Shown: in pieces, positions 47,399-56,493 of the stretch | Layout of the letters: each line of letters starts with the position of its first letter | Numbering within the stretch: position 1 is the stretch's first letter | Notes under the pieces: generated by a model | The model's database searches: none | Told to the model about the DNA's origin: nothing | The model's input: the letters and a program-made list of their open reading frames with translations, nothing else | NCBI GenBank assembly: GCA_029212745.1 | Contig: JARGOL010000006.1 | Coordinates: forward strand, 1 to 64,000 | DNA length: 64,000 nucleotides | From: Alcanivoracaceae bacterium | GTDB lineage: Bacteria; Pseudomonadota; Gammaproteobacteria; Pseudomonadales; Alcanivoracaceae | Reading direction: 5' to 3' | Program-made: the position numbers and the translations under genes

Positions 47399-50017
47399 TT
47401 ACAGGCGTGGCGCGCGGACTACCGCCTCAGTGCGGTTTGCCACGCCGAGCTTGGCGTAGATATTCTTCAGGTGCCACTTGGTGGTGGATAACGCCACATT
47501 GGCGGACTGGCTGATCTGTTCGTTGCTCAACCCTTCACGCAGCAATTCAAGAATATGCTGCTCCCGGGATGTCAGCGGCTCCACGGCAGGTGCCGGGGAA
47601 ACGGGGTTCTCGCTTGCCTCAAGCAATGGACCAAACATGGTGAAATACAGCTCCGGCAACACCAGCATGCCCTCCCGGATACCCATTGCCAGCCAGCGCC
47701 CGGCGCCCGGCGCCTCATCAAACAGCGTGCGATTGAAACAGCTTTGCCCGGGGAAACGGATTTTTTCGGCGAGCAGCGCCATCGCCTCTGCCTGGTCACC
47801 CTGCTCCAGCCGCAACACCGCGATATTGGCCGTCATCACCACAGCCCGGGTATTGATACCCTTGTCTTCAAGTACACGCTTGAGACAGCGCAACACCAAC
47901 TCCGCTTCATCCAGACGCCCGTGCGCACGCAACCACAACGCGACCACCAGCCCCTGCCTCTCCCATATTTCGCTGTAGCGGGTGTGACCCCGGTCATAAT
48001 CGGTGCGCCAGCGCCGGTCCAGGTTACTATTCCTCACCAGTCGGTCCAGCTCAGCCGTGTCTCCCGAGGCAAAGGCATGACGCGCGCGCTCAAAGGCCGT
48101 CTGGCTGAGAAAACGCTCGTAACCGCCCAGCCTGAGTACGCGCTCAAGGTCATCCAGCAAACGCAATCCACGCACCGACTGACCACTGATATTGAGTATC
48201 CGTGACAGGGTCAGGTAGGCATTGGCAATCACTTCGGTGGCACAGGCACTGCTGACCAGGGGAATCAACCTTTCCGCTTCACGGCGTGCCTTGTCGAGAT
48301 TGTTCTGCTCGTACTCAACCACGGCCAAGGCAATAATGCCGTTGATCCACGACTGGCTGCCCTCATGCCGCGTGTGTCGGCGGCACATTTCGTAGGTGTA
48401 TTGGGTGGCCTCGAGCATGCGGCCGCTGGCACGATTGCAAAGAATCAGTATCAGGTCGGCATAACTTTCCAGGTAGTCATATCCCAGCTGCCCCAGCACT
48501 TCCTTGGCCTGGCCACCATAGGCAAAGGCCTGCTCCAGATCACCATGCAGTAACCGGTGATACGCCAGCATGGCCAGCGCGAACGCGCGAATATCATGAT
48601 GGCTGGCGCTGCGCATCAAGACTTCCTGGTCTGCGGCCAGCTGGAACTCGCTGTCGTGCTGGAAGACCTGCAGCAATATTTCCAGGAACGGCACCATGGA
48701 ATAGTCGCCCAGTTCACCGGCAGGGCTGATGCGCTTGCTTTTCAGTGCCTCCAGGTAATAACCCGCCTGGTGAAAACGGCGCGAAAAAATAAGCGCGCCG
48801 GTGAGCGGCACCAGCAACTCCCAGTCTCGCAACAGGGTTTCCTCAGGCAACGGCTCCACCCAGGTGACCACATGGTTGAACTCGCCCGACTTTATCCACC
48901 GGGCACAACACTCACGCAGCAATTCGTGGAAGAACACGTCGTCCTGGCACTGGCTCGCATGGCTCAGGGCAGCATGCGGTTCGGCGTTGGCAGCAAACCA
49001 CTGTGCAGCCCGGCGACGCAATACCGGCACGGTCTCCGGGTTGCTGCCCTCAAGCCGGTCGCGCAGGAACTCCTGGAACAACGGGTGGTAGCGGTACCAG
49101 CCGTCGCGGCCGGCCAGCGGCTGGATGAACAGGCCCCGCCCCACCAGTTCATCAAGAATACTCCGGCTTTCCCGGGTATCGAGGATGAAATCGCACAAGG
49201 GTGCCGACACACCGTCCAGCAGCGCCGTCGCCAACAGGAACTGGCGTGTCTGGTCAGACAGGTCGCGCAGCACCACATAGGCAAAGTAGTCCACCAGTTC
49301 CGGACGGGAACCGGTAAAGGTTTCCAGGGGCAGGCGCTCCTTGCCAGCACCGGCAAGCAGAGCAAGCTTGACGCCCGCGGCCCAGCCCTCGGTCAGGCGG
49401 TAGAGATGCTCGCTTTCTTCGTCATCAAGATCACGCCCGAGAAGGTGCGCCGCGAAGCGGTTCAACTCGGCCGGGTCAAGACGCAGATCGTGGCCATCAA
49501 GCACGAGCAGCTGGTCATCCAGTTTCAGGCGACTGAGGGAAAAATCCGGGTGCGAGCGCGTGCCGAGTACAAAATGCACGTGCTCGGGCAAGGCATACAC
49601 GAGGGTCCCTATCACCGACTGGATAAGAGGATGGGACGCGTGCTGGAAATCATCAATGATCACCGTCAGCTCTTCACTGACACCGGAAAAGCCTTCCACA
49701 AGGGCTTCGGCCACCAGTTCAGCCGGCACCCCTGCCTCGACACTGAGTTCGTTATAGGAAAAGCCCTCAAAATCGGGCAATTCACTGCGCAAGGCCCGGT
49801 CCAGCCGCCGGAAAAACCTGACCGGATCGGCATCCGCGCTGCCCAGCGACAGGAACACATATCGACGTCCCTGGCGCACGCACCACTGCTCCAGCAAGGT
49901 GGACTTACCAGCGCCGGCTGGCGCGAGCAACAGTGTCAGCGCATACCGATGGCTGCGATCCAGCAGGTCCAGCAGTGGCTGGCGCAACAGTCTCCCGGCC
50001 TCATCAGGCTTTCTCAT
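47399..50017 (-). CDS. MalT-type LuxR-family transcriptional activator
   Basis: About 872 residues. N-terminal STAND-type NTPase: Walker A TLLLAPAGAGKSTLLEQW near residue 35, Walker B ELTVIIDDFQHA near residue 115; then a winged helix and a long helical/TPR-like sensor region; C-terminal LuxR-type HTH (LTSREQHILELLREGLSNEQ, STTKWHLKNIYAKLGVANRT). Such regulators bind ATP and an inducer and then oligomerise on tandem sites. ATG 50017 gives MRKPDEAGRLL; a GTG at 50026 is possible, as neither has a strong ribosome-binding site. It sits between the peroxidase and the divergent cytochrome gene, which it probably controls. Confidence 0.9.
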   Translation of the reverse strand: MRKPDEAGRLLRQPLLDLLDRSHRYALTLLLAPAGAGKSTLLEQWCVRQGRRYVFLSLGSADADPVRFFRRLDRALRSELPDFEGFSYNELSVEAGVPAELVAEALVEGFSGVSEELTVIIDDFQHASHPLIQSVIGTLVYALPEHVHFVLGTRSHPDFSLSRLKLDDQLLVLDGHDLRLDPAELNRFAAHLLGRDLDDEESEHLYRLTEGWAAGVKLALLAGAGKERLPLETFTGSRPELVDYFAYVVLRDLSDQTRQFLLATALLDGVSAPLCDFILDTRESRSILDELVGRGLFIQPLAGRDGWYRYHPLFQEFLRDRLEGSNPETVPVLRRRAAQWFAANAEPHAALSHASQCQDDVFFHELLRECCARWIKSGEFNHVVTWVEPLPEETLLRDWELLVPLTGALIFSRRFHQAGYYLEALKSKRISPAGELGDYSMVPFLEILLQVFQHDSEFQLAADQEVLMRSASHHDIRAFALAMLAYHRLLHGDLEQAFAYGGQAKEVLGQLGYDYLESYADLILILCNRASGRMLEATQYTYEMCRRHTRHEGSQSWINGIIALAVVEYEQNNLDKARREAERLIPLVSSACATEVIANAYLTLSRILNISGQSVRGLRLLDDLERVLRLGGYERFLSQTAFERARHAFASGDTAELDRLVRNSNLDRRWRTDYDRGHTRYSEIWERQGLVVALWLRAHGRLDEAELVLRCLKRVLEDKGINTRAVVMTANIAVLRLEQGDQAEAMALLAEKIRFPGQSCFNRTLFDEAPGAGRWLAMGIREGMLVLPELYFTMFGPLLEASENPVSPAPAVEPLTSREQHILELLREGLSNEQISQSANVALSTTKWHLKNIYAKLGVANRTEAVVRAPRL

Positions 50018-50029
50018 TATAAGCACCGC

Positions 50030-50041
50030 TTACGTACGTAA
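50030..50041. promoter_or_regulatory. Perfect 12-bp palindrome TTACGTACGTAA
   Basis: It lies 13 bp upstream of the MalT-type gene in the divergent intergenic region, a good candidate operator for autoregulation. Confidence 0.5.
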
Positions 50042-50185
50042 TTTATTCTTATAATCAGTCACTTACATACCAAACACTAGCATATCCCCTCCCCCGTGCC
50101 CCCTCCCTAAGAGGGGGGACGAGACCCCGGTCACAGTCCAGAGTGATTTTCGCAAAAAGCAGATGCGGCAAACCGGAGCGCGACA

Positions 50186-52504
50186 ATGAAAACAACAGCA
50201 AGCACTGCCCTGACACTGATAACCCTACTGCTGGCAGGCTGCCTCGGCGGCGACGCCGGCGAATTCCCTGAACAGGAAGCGGTGTGCAGCACCGATTACC
50301 TGCGCGAGGCGCAACGACTGGCATCGGCCGCCCACTTCCCGCAGCCGGTGGCCGACCGGATGCTGGTCAACGGTGCGCTGGCCTGGACGCGGGGCGCCGC
50401 CAACCCGGCACCGCCGGCGGTTTCACCGGGTGACGAAGTGGTTCTCGAGGGCGCCGGCTTTGGCGGCGGCCCGGACATCGATTTCGCCAAGGTAATGATC
50501 GGCAACAGCCGGGTGCTGGAAACAGACCTGCGCATGTTCAAACAGGAAATGGATATCACCAGCCAGGTGCACTACGAGATCCCGGAAACCCACAGCCAGT
50601 GGCACAAGGACATCCTCGACTGGAGTGATACCCGCATCCGTTTCCGGGTGCCGGTGCATGCCAGCGAGGGGCCCCTGCGGGTACAGATCCAGAAGCGCGT
50701 GGGCTACAACACCTCGCTCACTGACCCGGGGGCACCCCATGACGTCATTGATGCGCAAACCTACCGCATCACCGATGAGGACTTCGCACACGGATGTGAC
50801 GTGGTCTCGCGCCTGAGCGAAGAGACGCGATCCATCACACCGATACCGCTGACCGTGAACAACCCGCAGTTCGCCGAGCTGCGTGCACGGGGCGAAGCCC
50901 TGTTCTGGGCCTATGACTACAACATCGGTCTCGCCCACGCGGTACGCAACCTCGACTGGACGGCGATCTTCAATTACGGCACCAAAGACCCGATCACCCG
51001 CGACGCGGCCGACCCGCGCAAGTTGTTCGGCGCCTACAGGACCGTGCCCGGCCAGGTGCCCGCACAGGCCATGGAGGATGTCTATTTCGACCCTTACCCA
51101 CAGCCAACGCCGATTCCCGGGCTGCTGACCGTGCAAAAACAGCTGCGCAAGGGGAATACGCGCGACTCCGGCTGGGTAGGTTACCGCTACGCAGAAGGCA
51201 ACCACCCGTACCAGGGCAAGGGCGAATGGATTGGTTTCAACTGCGCCTCCTGTCATGGCTACCAGATCACCTACGAGAAAGCACCGGGCGAGGAAGTCAC
51301 CCGGGTATTTGCCGGCCTGCCGAATCCGGAATGGAGCATGAAGTGGACCGTCCTTGGCAATAAGCGCGGCGCCACCACCGCCGACTTTGACGGCATCGAG
51401 GCGCAAGAACCCGGGCCGTCCTGGGCACCGGGCGATGCCGACATCGACAAGACCACCCTGCTCTACTACATGCCCGCCGGCACCGGCGAGCACAATATGG
51501 TGCGCGGCGCTGCCGAGGGCAGTCTCACCGATAACGACTACCAGTTTTCACCCATCGCCATTCCCAACGTCACCAACTACATGGCGATTCGCCGGTCGCT
51601 GTCACACACCGAATCCTATGTCGGCTTTGAAGGCTCCTACATCCACTCGGAGGAACCGGACGGTGCCACCGGCTCCATGTCCGCCGAGGGATTGCAGGCA
51701 TTAACCGCCTACATGACTACACTCGACCGTGACGATGATGTGCTGCGCAATGTCGGGCTTTACCGGTGGCTGGATGCCAGGGGCAAGCTGGCCGCTCAGA
51801 CCGGGGGCACACCTTCAGAAGGCGAGTTTGTGGAAAATGGCTGGCAGTCCTATGCCGGTGTGAGCACGGTGGTGGACCGGGGCAAACAGATCTACGACCG
51901 GGATTGCGGCAGCTGCCACAATGACAGTCTGGGTACCAACACCAACGAACGCATGTTCCGGCTGGATGAGGTGGGCCGTTTCTTCGCGCCGACCATTTAT
52001 CACAAGGACCAGCAATCAATCCGCGCCACATTCCTGCGCAACATGTACTGGGTAACCTCCCGGGGCCTGTTGTCAGACGGCCACGTGCGCAATCTGGAAG
52101 ACCTGGTCAACCCCGCACGGTGCACGGAAGGTTCACCGCTTTATAACCAGTACTACACCCTGCATGCGCCGGTACGGCCTGAACCCGGCACCCCTGACCA
52201 GCCGAAGGCCTGGCCCGACCTGAACCGCAAGGGTGATGTATTCCGTGTCTACCGCAATGTGGAATACAGCAGCAATGATGCCTCCATCAAACGTAATCGC
52301 TTCATCGAACGGCACAAGTACTTCGTCACCGTTCCCTGGGACACGGACAACTATTACTGGGACTACCAGAAGATGCGCGCCGAGTATGGCCCGGATGAGA
52401 TGGGCACCCCCGGTCCCATCGGTCTGCCCGCAGCACCGCATCCCTGGTGCACGGCGGATACCGACGACATCGCGCCACTGGTGCAGTATGTCCTGACCCT
52501 CTGA
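50186..52504 (+). CDS. Di-heme c-type cytochrome lipoprotein, oxygenase-like
   Basis: 772 residues. Lipobox LITLLLAGCLGG; an N-terminal Ig/IPT-like domain (PGDEVVLEGAGFGGGPDIDF), then two heme-attachment motifs, CASCH at 353-357 and CGSCH at 574-578, about 220 residues apart. That spacing, the length and the CASCH sequence recall RoxA/RoxB-like di-heme oxygenases, but also other MauG-type peroxidases; the assignment is tentative. It is exported and expected in the periplasm or on the outer membrane. It is divergent from the MalT-type regulator and near the alpha-dioxygenase-like gene. A terminator follows at 52527. Confidence 0.78.
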   Translation: MKTTASTALTLITLLLAGCLGGDAGEFPEQEAVCSTDYLREAQRLASAAHFPQPVADRMLVNGALAWTRGAANPAPPAVSPGDEVVLEGAGFGGGPDIDFAKVMIGNSRVLETDLRMFKQEMDITSQVHYEIPETHSQWHKDILDWSDTRIRFRVPVHASEGPLRVQIQKRVGYNTSLTDPGAPHDVIDAQTYRITDEDFAHGCDVVSRLSEETRSITPIPLTVNNPQFAELRARGEALFWAYDYNIGLAHAVRNLDWTAIFNYGTKDPITRDAADPRKLFGAYRTVPGQVPAQAMEDVYFDPYPQPTPIPGLLTVQKQLRKGNTRDSGWVGYRYAEGNHPYQGKGEWIGFNCASCHGYQITYEKAPGEEVTRVFAGLPNPEWSMKWTVLGNKRGATTADFDGIEAQEPGPSWAPGDADIDKTTLLYYMPAGTGEHNMVRGAAEGSLTDNDYQFSPIAIPNVTNYMAIRRSLSHTESYVGFEGSYIHSEEPDGATGSMSAEGLQALTAYMTTLDRDDDVLRNVGLYRWLDARGKLAAQTGGTPSEGEFVENGWQSYAGVSTVVDRGKQIYDRDCGSCHNDSLGTNTNERMFRLDEVGRFFAPTIYHKDQQSIRATFLRNMYWVTSRGLLSDGHVRNLEDLVNPARCTEGSPLYNQYYTLHAPVRPEPGTPDQPKAWPDLNRKGDVFRVYRNVEYSSNDASIKRNRFIERHKYFVTVPWDTDNYYWDYQKMRAEYGPDEMGTPGPIGLPAAPHPWCTADTDDIAPLVQYVLTL

Positions 52505-52526
52505 TGCATGACTGACCAGGTACCTT

Positions 52527-52551
52527 GCCCGGCAAATGCCGGGCTTTTTTT
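52527..52551 (+). terminator. Intrinsic terminator of the cytochrome gene
   Basis: GCCCGGC-AAAT-GCCGGGC then T7, 23 bp after the stop. Confidence 0.9.
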
Positions 52552-52566
52552 GCGTGGCCGGGCGGG

Positions 52567-52689
52567 CCCTCACCTCCTCTCCCGGAGCGCAGACCCCTCA
52601 CCCCAACCCCTCTCCCGGAGGGAGAGGGGCCAATACCCACCGCCCCCTGAAGCGTCCCCTCTCCCTCCGGGAGAGGGACAGGGTGAGGG
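52567..52689. repeat. Dispersed GGGAGAGGG palindromic repeat
   Basis: CCCTCACC...CCCTCACCCCAACCCCTCTCCC...GGGAGAGGG and the mirrored arm ending GGGTGAGGG. Together with the terminator and REP element it fills the 341-bp gap 52505-52845. Confidence 0.88.
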
Positions 52690-52726
52690 ACGTCAGCGGC
52701 AGAACGAGCCAGCCACTGTGGTGCTA

Positions 52727-52751
52727 TTCGCGGCGTACACGCCGCTCCTAC
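52727..52751. repeat. REP-like 25-bp element
   Basis: TTCGCGGCGTACACGCCGCT plus CCTAC; it is the third copy of the element paired at 24001-24090, with one base changed in the centre. Confidence 0.8.
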
Positions 52752-52845
52752 GCCTGCCCGTCGCGGGAACCCGAGCAAGCATCAGCAGGCAAGACATCCT
52801 GGCCGCTGGCTGGAATAATGGCGCCACGTTGTTCGCGGATACCCC

Positions 52846-53478
52846 ATGCTTTCCCTGACCGATTCACTCCTGCTGGCCGGCATCTGCCTGATGGGTGCCA
52901 TGACACCCGGCATCAGCCTTGCCGTGATTACCCGGCATACACTCATTGGCGGCTCCCGTGCCGGCATGCTGGCCGCGGTCACTCATGCCATCGGTGTCGG
53001 CATCTGGGCCATGGCGACGGTCACTAGCATGGCGTTGCTGTTTCGCCGCTATCCGCTGCTGGAAATGGTATTCAGTATTGCCGGTGCGCTGTTCCTGCTG
53101 TGGCTGGCCTGGCAAAGCTGGCAGGCCAGCAGGCGGGCTGAGCCCCTGTCCACCGGCAACGGCAGCGCCGTACTGCACAGCGCGGCGCGCGACGGCTTCA
53201 ATGTGGCATTCCTGAACCCGAAAGTGGCGCTGTTCTTCCTTGCCCTGTTCAGCCAGTTCCTGTCGGCCGACATGGGCACGGCAGCCCGGGTTCAAATGGT
53301 GGCCACCGCCACGCTGATCGACGGCAGCTGGTACGTGCTGGTGGCCATACTGTTGGGCCGCAGTCGCCTGCTGCCCTGGCTGCGCGAACACCATCACTGG
53401 GTAGAACGAGCCACGGCTGTTCTACTCCTGCTGGTGTCCGCCAGCGTACTTGCCTCCCTCGTCTTCGAACACGCGTGA
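52846..53478 (+). CDS. LysE/RhtB-family amino-acid or metabolite exporter
   Basis: 210 residues with six hydrophobic segments, the normal LysE-superfamily layout. The family motif GAMTPGISLAVITRHTLIGG near residue 18 (usually PGP at this point; here PGI) and AFLNPKVALFFLALFSQFL near residue 120 are present. It is inserted in the inner membrane; export of amino acids or homoserine lactones is typical, but the substrate is unknown. It is convergent with the cohesin-like gene. Confidence 0.9.
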   Translation: MLSLTDSLLLAGICLMGAMTPGISLAVITRHTLIGGSRAGMLAAVTHAIGVGIWAMATVTSMALLFRRYPLLEMVFSIAGALFLLWLAWQSWQASRRAEPLSTGNGSAVLHSAARDGFNVAFLNPKVALFFLALFSQFLSADMGTAARVQMVATATLIDGSWYVLVAILLGRSRLLPWLREHHHWVERATAVLLLLVSASVLASLVFEHA

Positions 53479-53504
53479 CGTCGCTTGCTGTCATTCCTGC
53501 CGCT

Positions 53505-54134
53505 TCACCCATGGGCAGGCAGCCCCGCATGCATTGACCGCCTGCGCAGCCACCACCAGAGCATGCCCAGCGTCAACAGACCGCCGCCTGCCAGCAGCCC
53601 CCAGGCGGCAAGGGATAGAGGACCCTGCTTGTCCAGCGGGGTGCCGGTCGCCTGCACGGCCGGGACAAACGTGACATCGGGCGTAATCACCGTGCCATCC
53701 GGTGTGCCCAGCTTCAGGGTGAGCATGCGCAGCCCGGTCTCACCAGCAGCCAGTACCGTCACCGGCACGGAAATGAGCGTGCCATTGCCCTGGAACGGTT
53801 CGGCCGGCCACACCCGGCTCTTTGCCCAGCGTAGTCGCCCCTCCCGTGGCATGACCTGGTGCTGGACCTCGGCACCACCGCTGGCAGGCACCACGTCCCC
53901 CGGCAGAAACTGTATCCCCGCCTTGCCGGGCTGTGCATCATCGACTTGCAGCACCTTGTTGTTGTAGCCCAGGTCCAGCTGGACACCGTAGATGTCGCTG
54001 GCCTGTGCCAGAGTGAACGAGATGACGGCCTGTTCGCCGGGTACCAGGGTACGGTCGGTGGTCACGACAACCGTTGCTGCCCGGCCCCAGGCAGGCATCA
54101 GCATCAGGGAAACAATAAACGCATATCTGATCAT
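53505..54134 (-). CDS. Membrane-anchored cohesin-domain protein
   Basis: 209 residues. Signal peptide RYAFIVSLMLMPAWGRA; a single cohesin-like beta-sandwich (VTTDRTLVPGEQAVISFTLA, IYGVQLDLGYNNKVLQVDDA, GTLISVPVTVLAAGETGLRM); then a linker, one transmembrane helix (LLAGGGLLTLGMLWWWL) and RRRS. Cohesins bind dockerins; a dockerin-bearing protein is encoded next to it at 54187. The pair suggests the cohesin is a cell-surface or periplasm-facing docking site. ATG 54134 has GGGAG upstream. The gene is 52 bp after the dockerin gene on the same strand. Confidence 0.8.
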   Translation of the reverse strand: MIRYAFIVSLMLMPAWGRAATVVVTTDRTLVPGEQAVISFTLAQASDIYGVQLDLGYNNKVLQVDDAQPGKAGIQFLPGDVVPASGGAEVQHQVMPREGRLRWAKSRVWPAEPFQGNGTLISVPVTVLAAGETGLRMLTLKLGTPDGTVITPDVTFVPAVQATGTPLDKQGPLSLAAWGLLAGGGLLTLGMLWWWLRRRSMHAGLPAHG

Positions 54135-54186
54135 GGGTAACTCCCTGTGGTTGGCCGGCAACGCGCTGCGTTGCCGGCCTGTGCGA

Positions 54187-56295
54187 TCACGGAATGCTGC
54201 AGGCTTCAGCGCCAAAGAAGCTGCCGAGCATGGACAGGTCAAGCACGTCGATACGCCCGTCATCATTCAGGTCGGCACTGGCGTCGTAGCGCGCGTCCCC
54301 TGCCACGCTTCGGTTGGCAGCAGCCAGCAGCGAGAAATCACCGATATCAATCACGCCATCGGCATTGATGTCGCCCGGATACAGGGTGATGTCAGTGACT
54401 GTCACGGCCTGCCCTGCGCTGACACTGGCAGCACTGCAGTCTGCCACCTGTTCGGCAGACGCCACTGTCAGGTCGAAATCACCGTCACGCAGGTTGCTGA
54501 AGCTGAAGTTGCCATCCTGGTCAGTCAGCACGGTCAAGTATCGTCCGTCCAGAAAAATACGCACCTCTGCCCCGCTGACCGGATTGCCATTCGCATCAAC
54601 CACGGTGCCGGACACCGAGCCGCTGCCGCCATTGATGCCGTTATCAAGGTTGATGGTCGCGTTGACCACATCAATGGGCTCCTGGGAGCCGAACCCGTTG
54701 GACGCCAGCGCATCACAACTCACCGTTGTGGTGGCGGTGGTATTCGGCACGGCAAAATCCAGCTCGGCAATCAGGTGGGTGCCGGTCACAGGGTCAGTGC
54801 TGCCGCTGACCACCATGGTGGCGAGCCACTCATCTGCAACCACGTCCGGGCCGATGGTCAGTGGTGAGTATTCAGGCGGGAATGCCAGCAAGCGGCTGTC
54901 GGTCATGGACAACAGGCCGTCGTCAGAGCGGCATGTCAGCTCAAGGCCGTGCACGGTGCTGCTATCCAGAGTCAGGCTGACGGTGACATCACTGTCGAGA
55001 TAGGCATCCACCGGATTGTCATCGGCACTCAGCGTCAATGTATTGACGGCGCCAGCGGCACCGGTGGAAAAGTAATGCAACGCGCCACTTGAATCGATAA
55101 TGGCAAGCTGCTCACCATTGGGCGACAGCATCGCCCATTGCGGTGTTGCAGCGCCGATACCGGGAACGGTGGCCAACAATGCAGCCACGTCAATCTCCGT
55201 GGATGTTTCCAGGTCACGCAGGATCAGCGACTGCAGCTCGGCATTGGTGCCAACGAATTCAAGCGTGGTGTAAAGCAGGATATTGGTCGCTGTAAGGCCG
55301 CGCCAGGCTGCAACAGCATCGCTGCCCGCCGGCACCGCCACCGCCTGTGTCGGCGAGCTGCAATCGCCCGCAATGCCCGGCTCACAGATATACAGCCCGG
55401 AAGGGGCCTGGCCGTCATTGGCTGCTTCCAGCAACATCTTGTCGTCAGACAGACCGGCCACCTGCCAGCGGTCATTGATGGTCACGTCCTGGTAGCTCCA
55501 GCTGGCACCGTCGAAACTGAAAAGACGCACGACATAGATGACACTGGTATCCGGAAGAGTTTCGGAATAAGGCAAGGCAACAAGCGGCTGCATGCCGTTG
55601 CTGATTTTCGGGGCCCTGTGATCGAAATCAGCACCCTGCAGATCGGAAATATCCAGCGCCGTGCTGGAGCCATCAGGCGCGACCATGGTCAGTGCCGTCA
55701 CCTGAAGGGAACTGGTGCCCTCCCAGTGCATACCCCACCCCTGGTTGTTCAACGCGGCCTGGCGAAACTGGGACGTCGCAGACGTGCCAAAACCGCCCAG
55801 CGCATCGCATGCCGGTACCACCGAGGGGTTTGCCGCCGCGTCTGAAATGGCGCAGCGCGCGTAGACAGCATCCGTGGGAGACGTCCCCTGAATCATCAGG
55901 AAGTCGTCAGAAGAGAGCACAAAGTCACTCATCAGGTAGGAACCTTCCGGCTCCGGATAACCGGGGACAGGACCGACCTGGCCGTCGATCACAAAAGATG
56001 CAGTGGTAAAGTCATACAACCAGAGGCGCTGCGCCAGCGGGTCCTCCGGGTTCTGAAGACTCACAGACAGGACCTGCCCGGCATTGTTCAGGCCAATGGG
56101 CACGGTGTTGTACTGGTTCAGCGTCGGGCTACCGGACGCATCAATCACATCCGGGTCGGTGCTTGATGCCTGGTAGGTCCAGGCAGGCAATGCCGCAGAT
56201 GCGACGACAGGTAAGCTTGCCAGCAGTGCGACACTGGCAGAGGTAAGTATCTTTCCCGCAAATGAGCGGCGATGCGATTTCGATAGCGCTCGCAT
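54187..56295 (-). CDS. Secreted dockerin-containing protein
   Basis: 702 residues. Signal peptide SVALLASLPVVASA; a large beta-rich body like a beta-propeller (LWLYDFTTASFVIDGQVGPV, NGEQLAIIDSSGALHYF); a cohesin/Ig-like stretch (GLELTCRSDDGLLSM); a carboxypeptidase-regulatory-like domain (GTVVDANGNPVSGAEVRIFL); and a C-terminal type I dockerin with two Ca-binding loops, DINADGVIDIGD and DLNDDGRIDVLD, 35 residues apart. The molecular role of the body is not recognised. ATG 56295 has AAGGAG 7 bp upstream. It precedes the cohesin gene in the same direction, so the two are likely one operon and bind each other. Confidence 0.84.
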   Translation of the reverse strand: MRALSKSHRRSFAGKILTSASVALLASLPVVASAALPAWTYQASSTDPDVIDASGSPTLNQYNTVPIGLNNAGQVLSVSLQNPEDPLAQRLWLYDFTTASFVIDGQVGPVPGYPEPEGSYLMSDFVLSSDDFLMIQGTSPTDAVYARCAISDAAANPSVVPACDALGGFGTSATSQFRQAALNNQGWGMHWEGTSSLQVTALTMVAPDGSSTALDISDLQGADFDHRAPKISNGMQPLVALPYSETLPDTSVIYVVRLFSFDGASWSYQDVTINDRWQVAGLSDDKMLLEAANDGQAPSGLYICEPGIAGDCSSPTQAVAVPAGSDAVAAWRGLTATNILLYTTLEFVGTNAELQSLILRDLETSTEIDVAALLATVPGIGAATPQWAMLSPNGEQLAIIDSSGALHYFSTGAAGAVNTLTLSADDNPVDAYLDSDVTVSLTLDSSTVHGLELTCRSDDGLLSMTDSRLLAFPPEYSPLTIGPDVVADEWLATMVVSGSTDPVTGTHLIAELDFAVPNTTATTTVSCDALASNGFGSQEPIDVVNATINLDNGINGGSGSVSGTVVDANGNPVSGAEVRIFLDGRYLTVLTDQDGNFSFSNLRDGDFDLTVASAEQVADCSAASVSAGQAVTVTDITLYPGDINADGVIDIGDFSLLAAANRSVAGDARYDASADLNDDGRIDVLDLSMLGSFFGAEACSIP

Positions 56296-56493
56296 GAAAA
56301 GCTCCTTGTTGATGGTTTTTATTCCGTTGTCTTGTTTGCCGAGTGAGACCATTTTCCCTGCAATATCAAAATGATATTAGCGAACGGACGTACACCGACA
56401 TCGGCACACTAGCAAACTACTCGCCATCTGCCATCGGTAAAGGAGCCGAAACACCTGGCATGGGGTCTTGCCGGAATAAGCGCGCGGGGAACG

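Noticed and set aside
48557-50041. 494-residue plus-strand open frame
   Set aside because: Antisense to the MalT-type regulator, whose Walker A and HTH motifs are clear; the composition is His/Gln/Arg-rich shadow.
50186-52504. Firm assignment of the di-heme lipoprotein as a rubber oxygenase
   Set aside because: Only heme-motif number, spacing and size fit; the key distal residues cannot be checked by eye.
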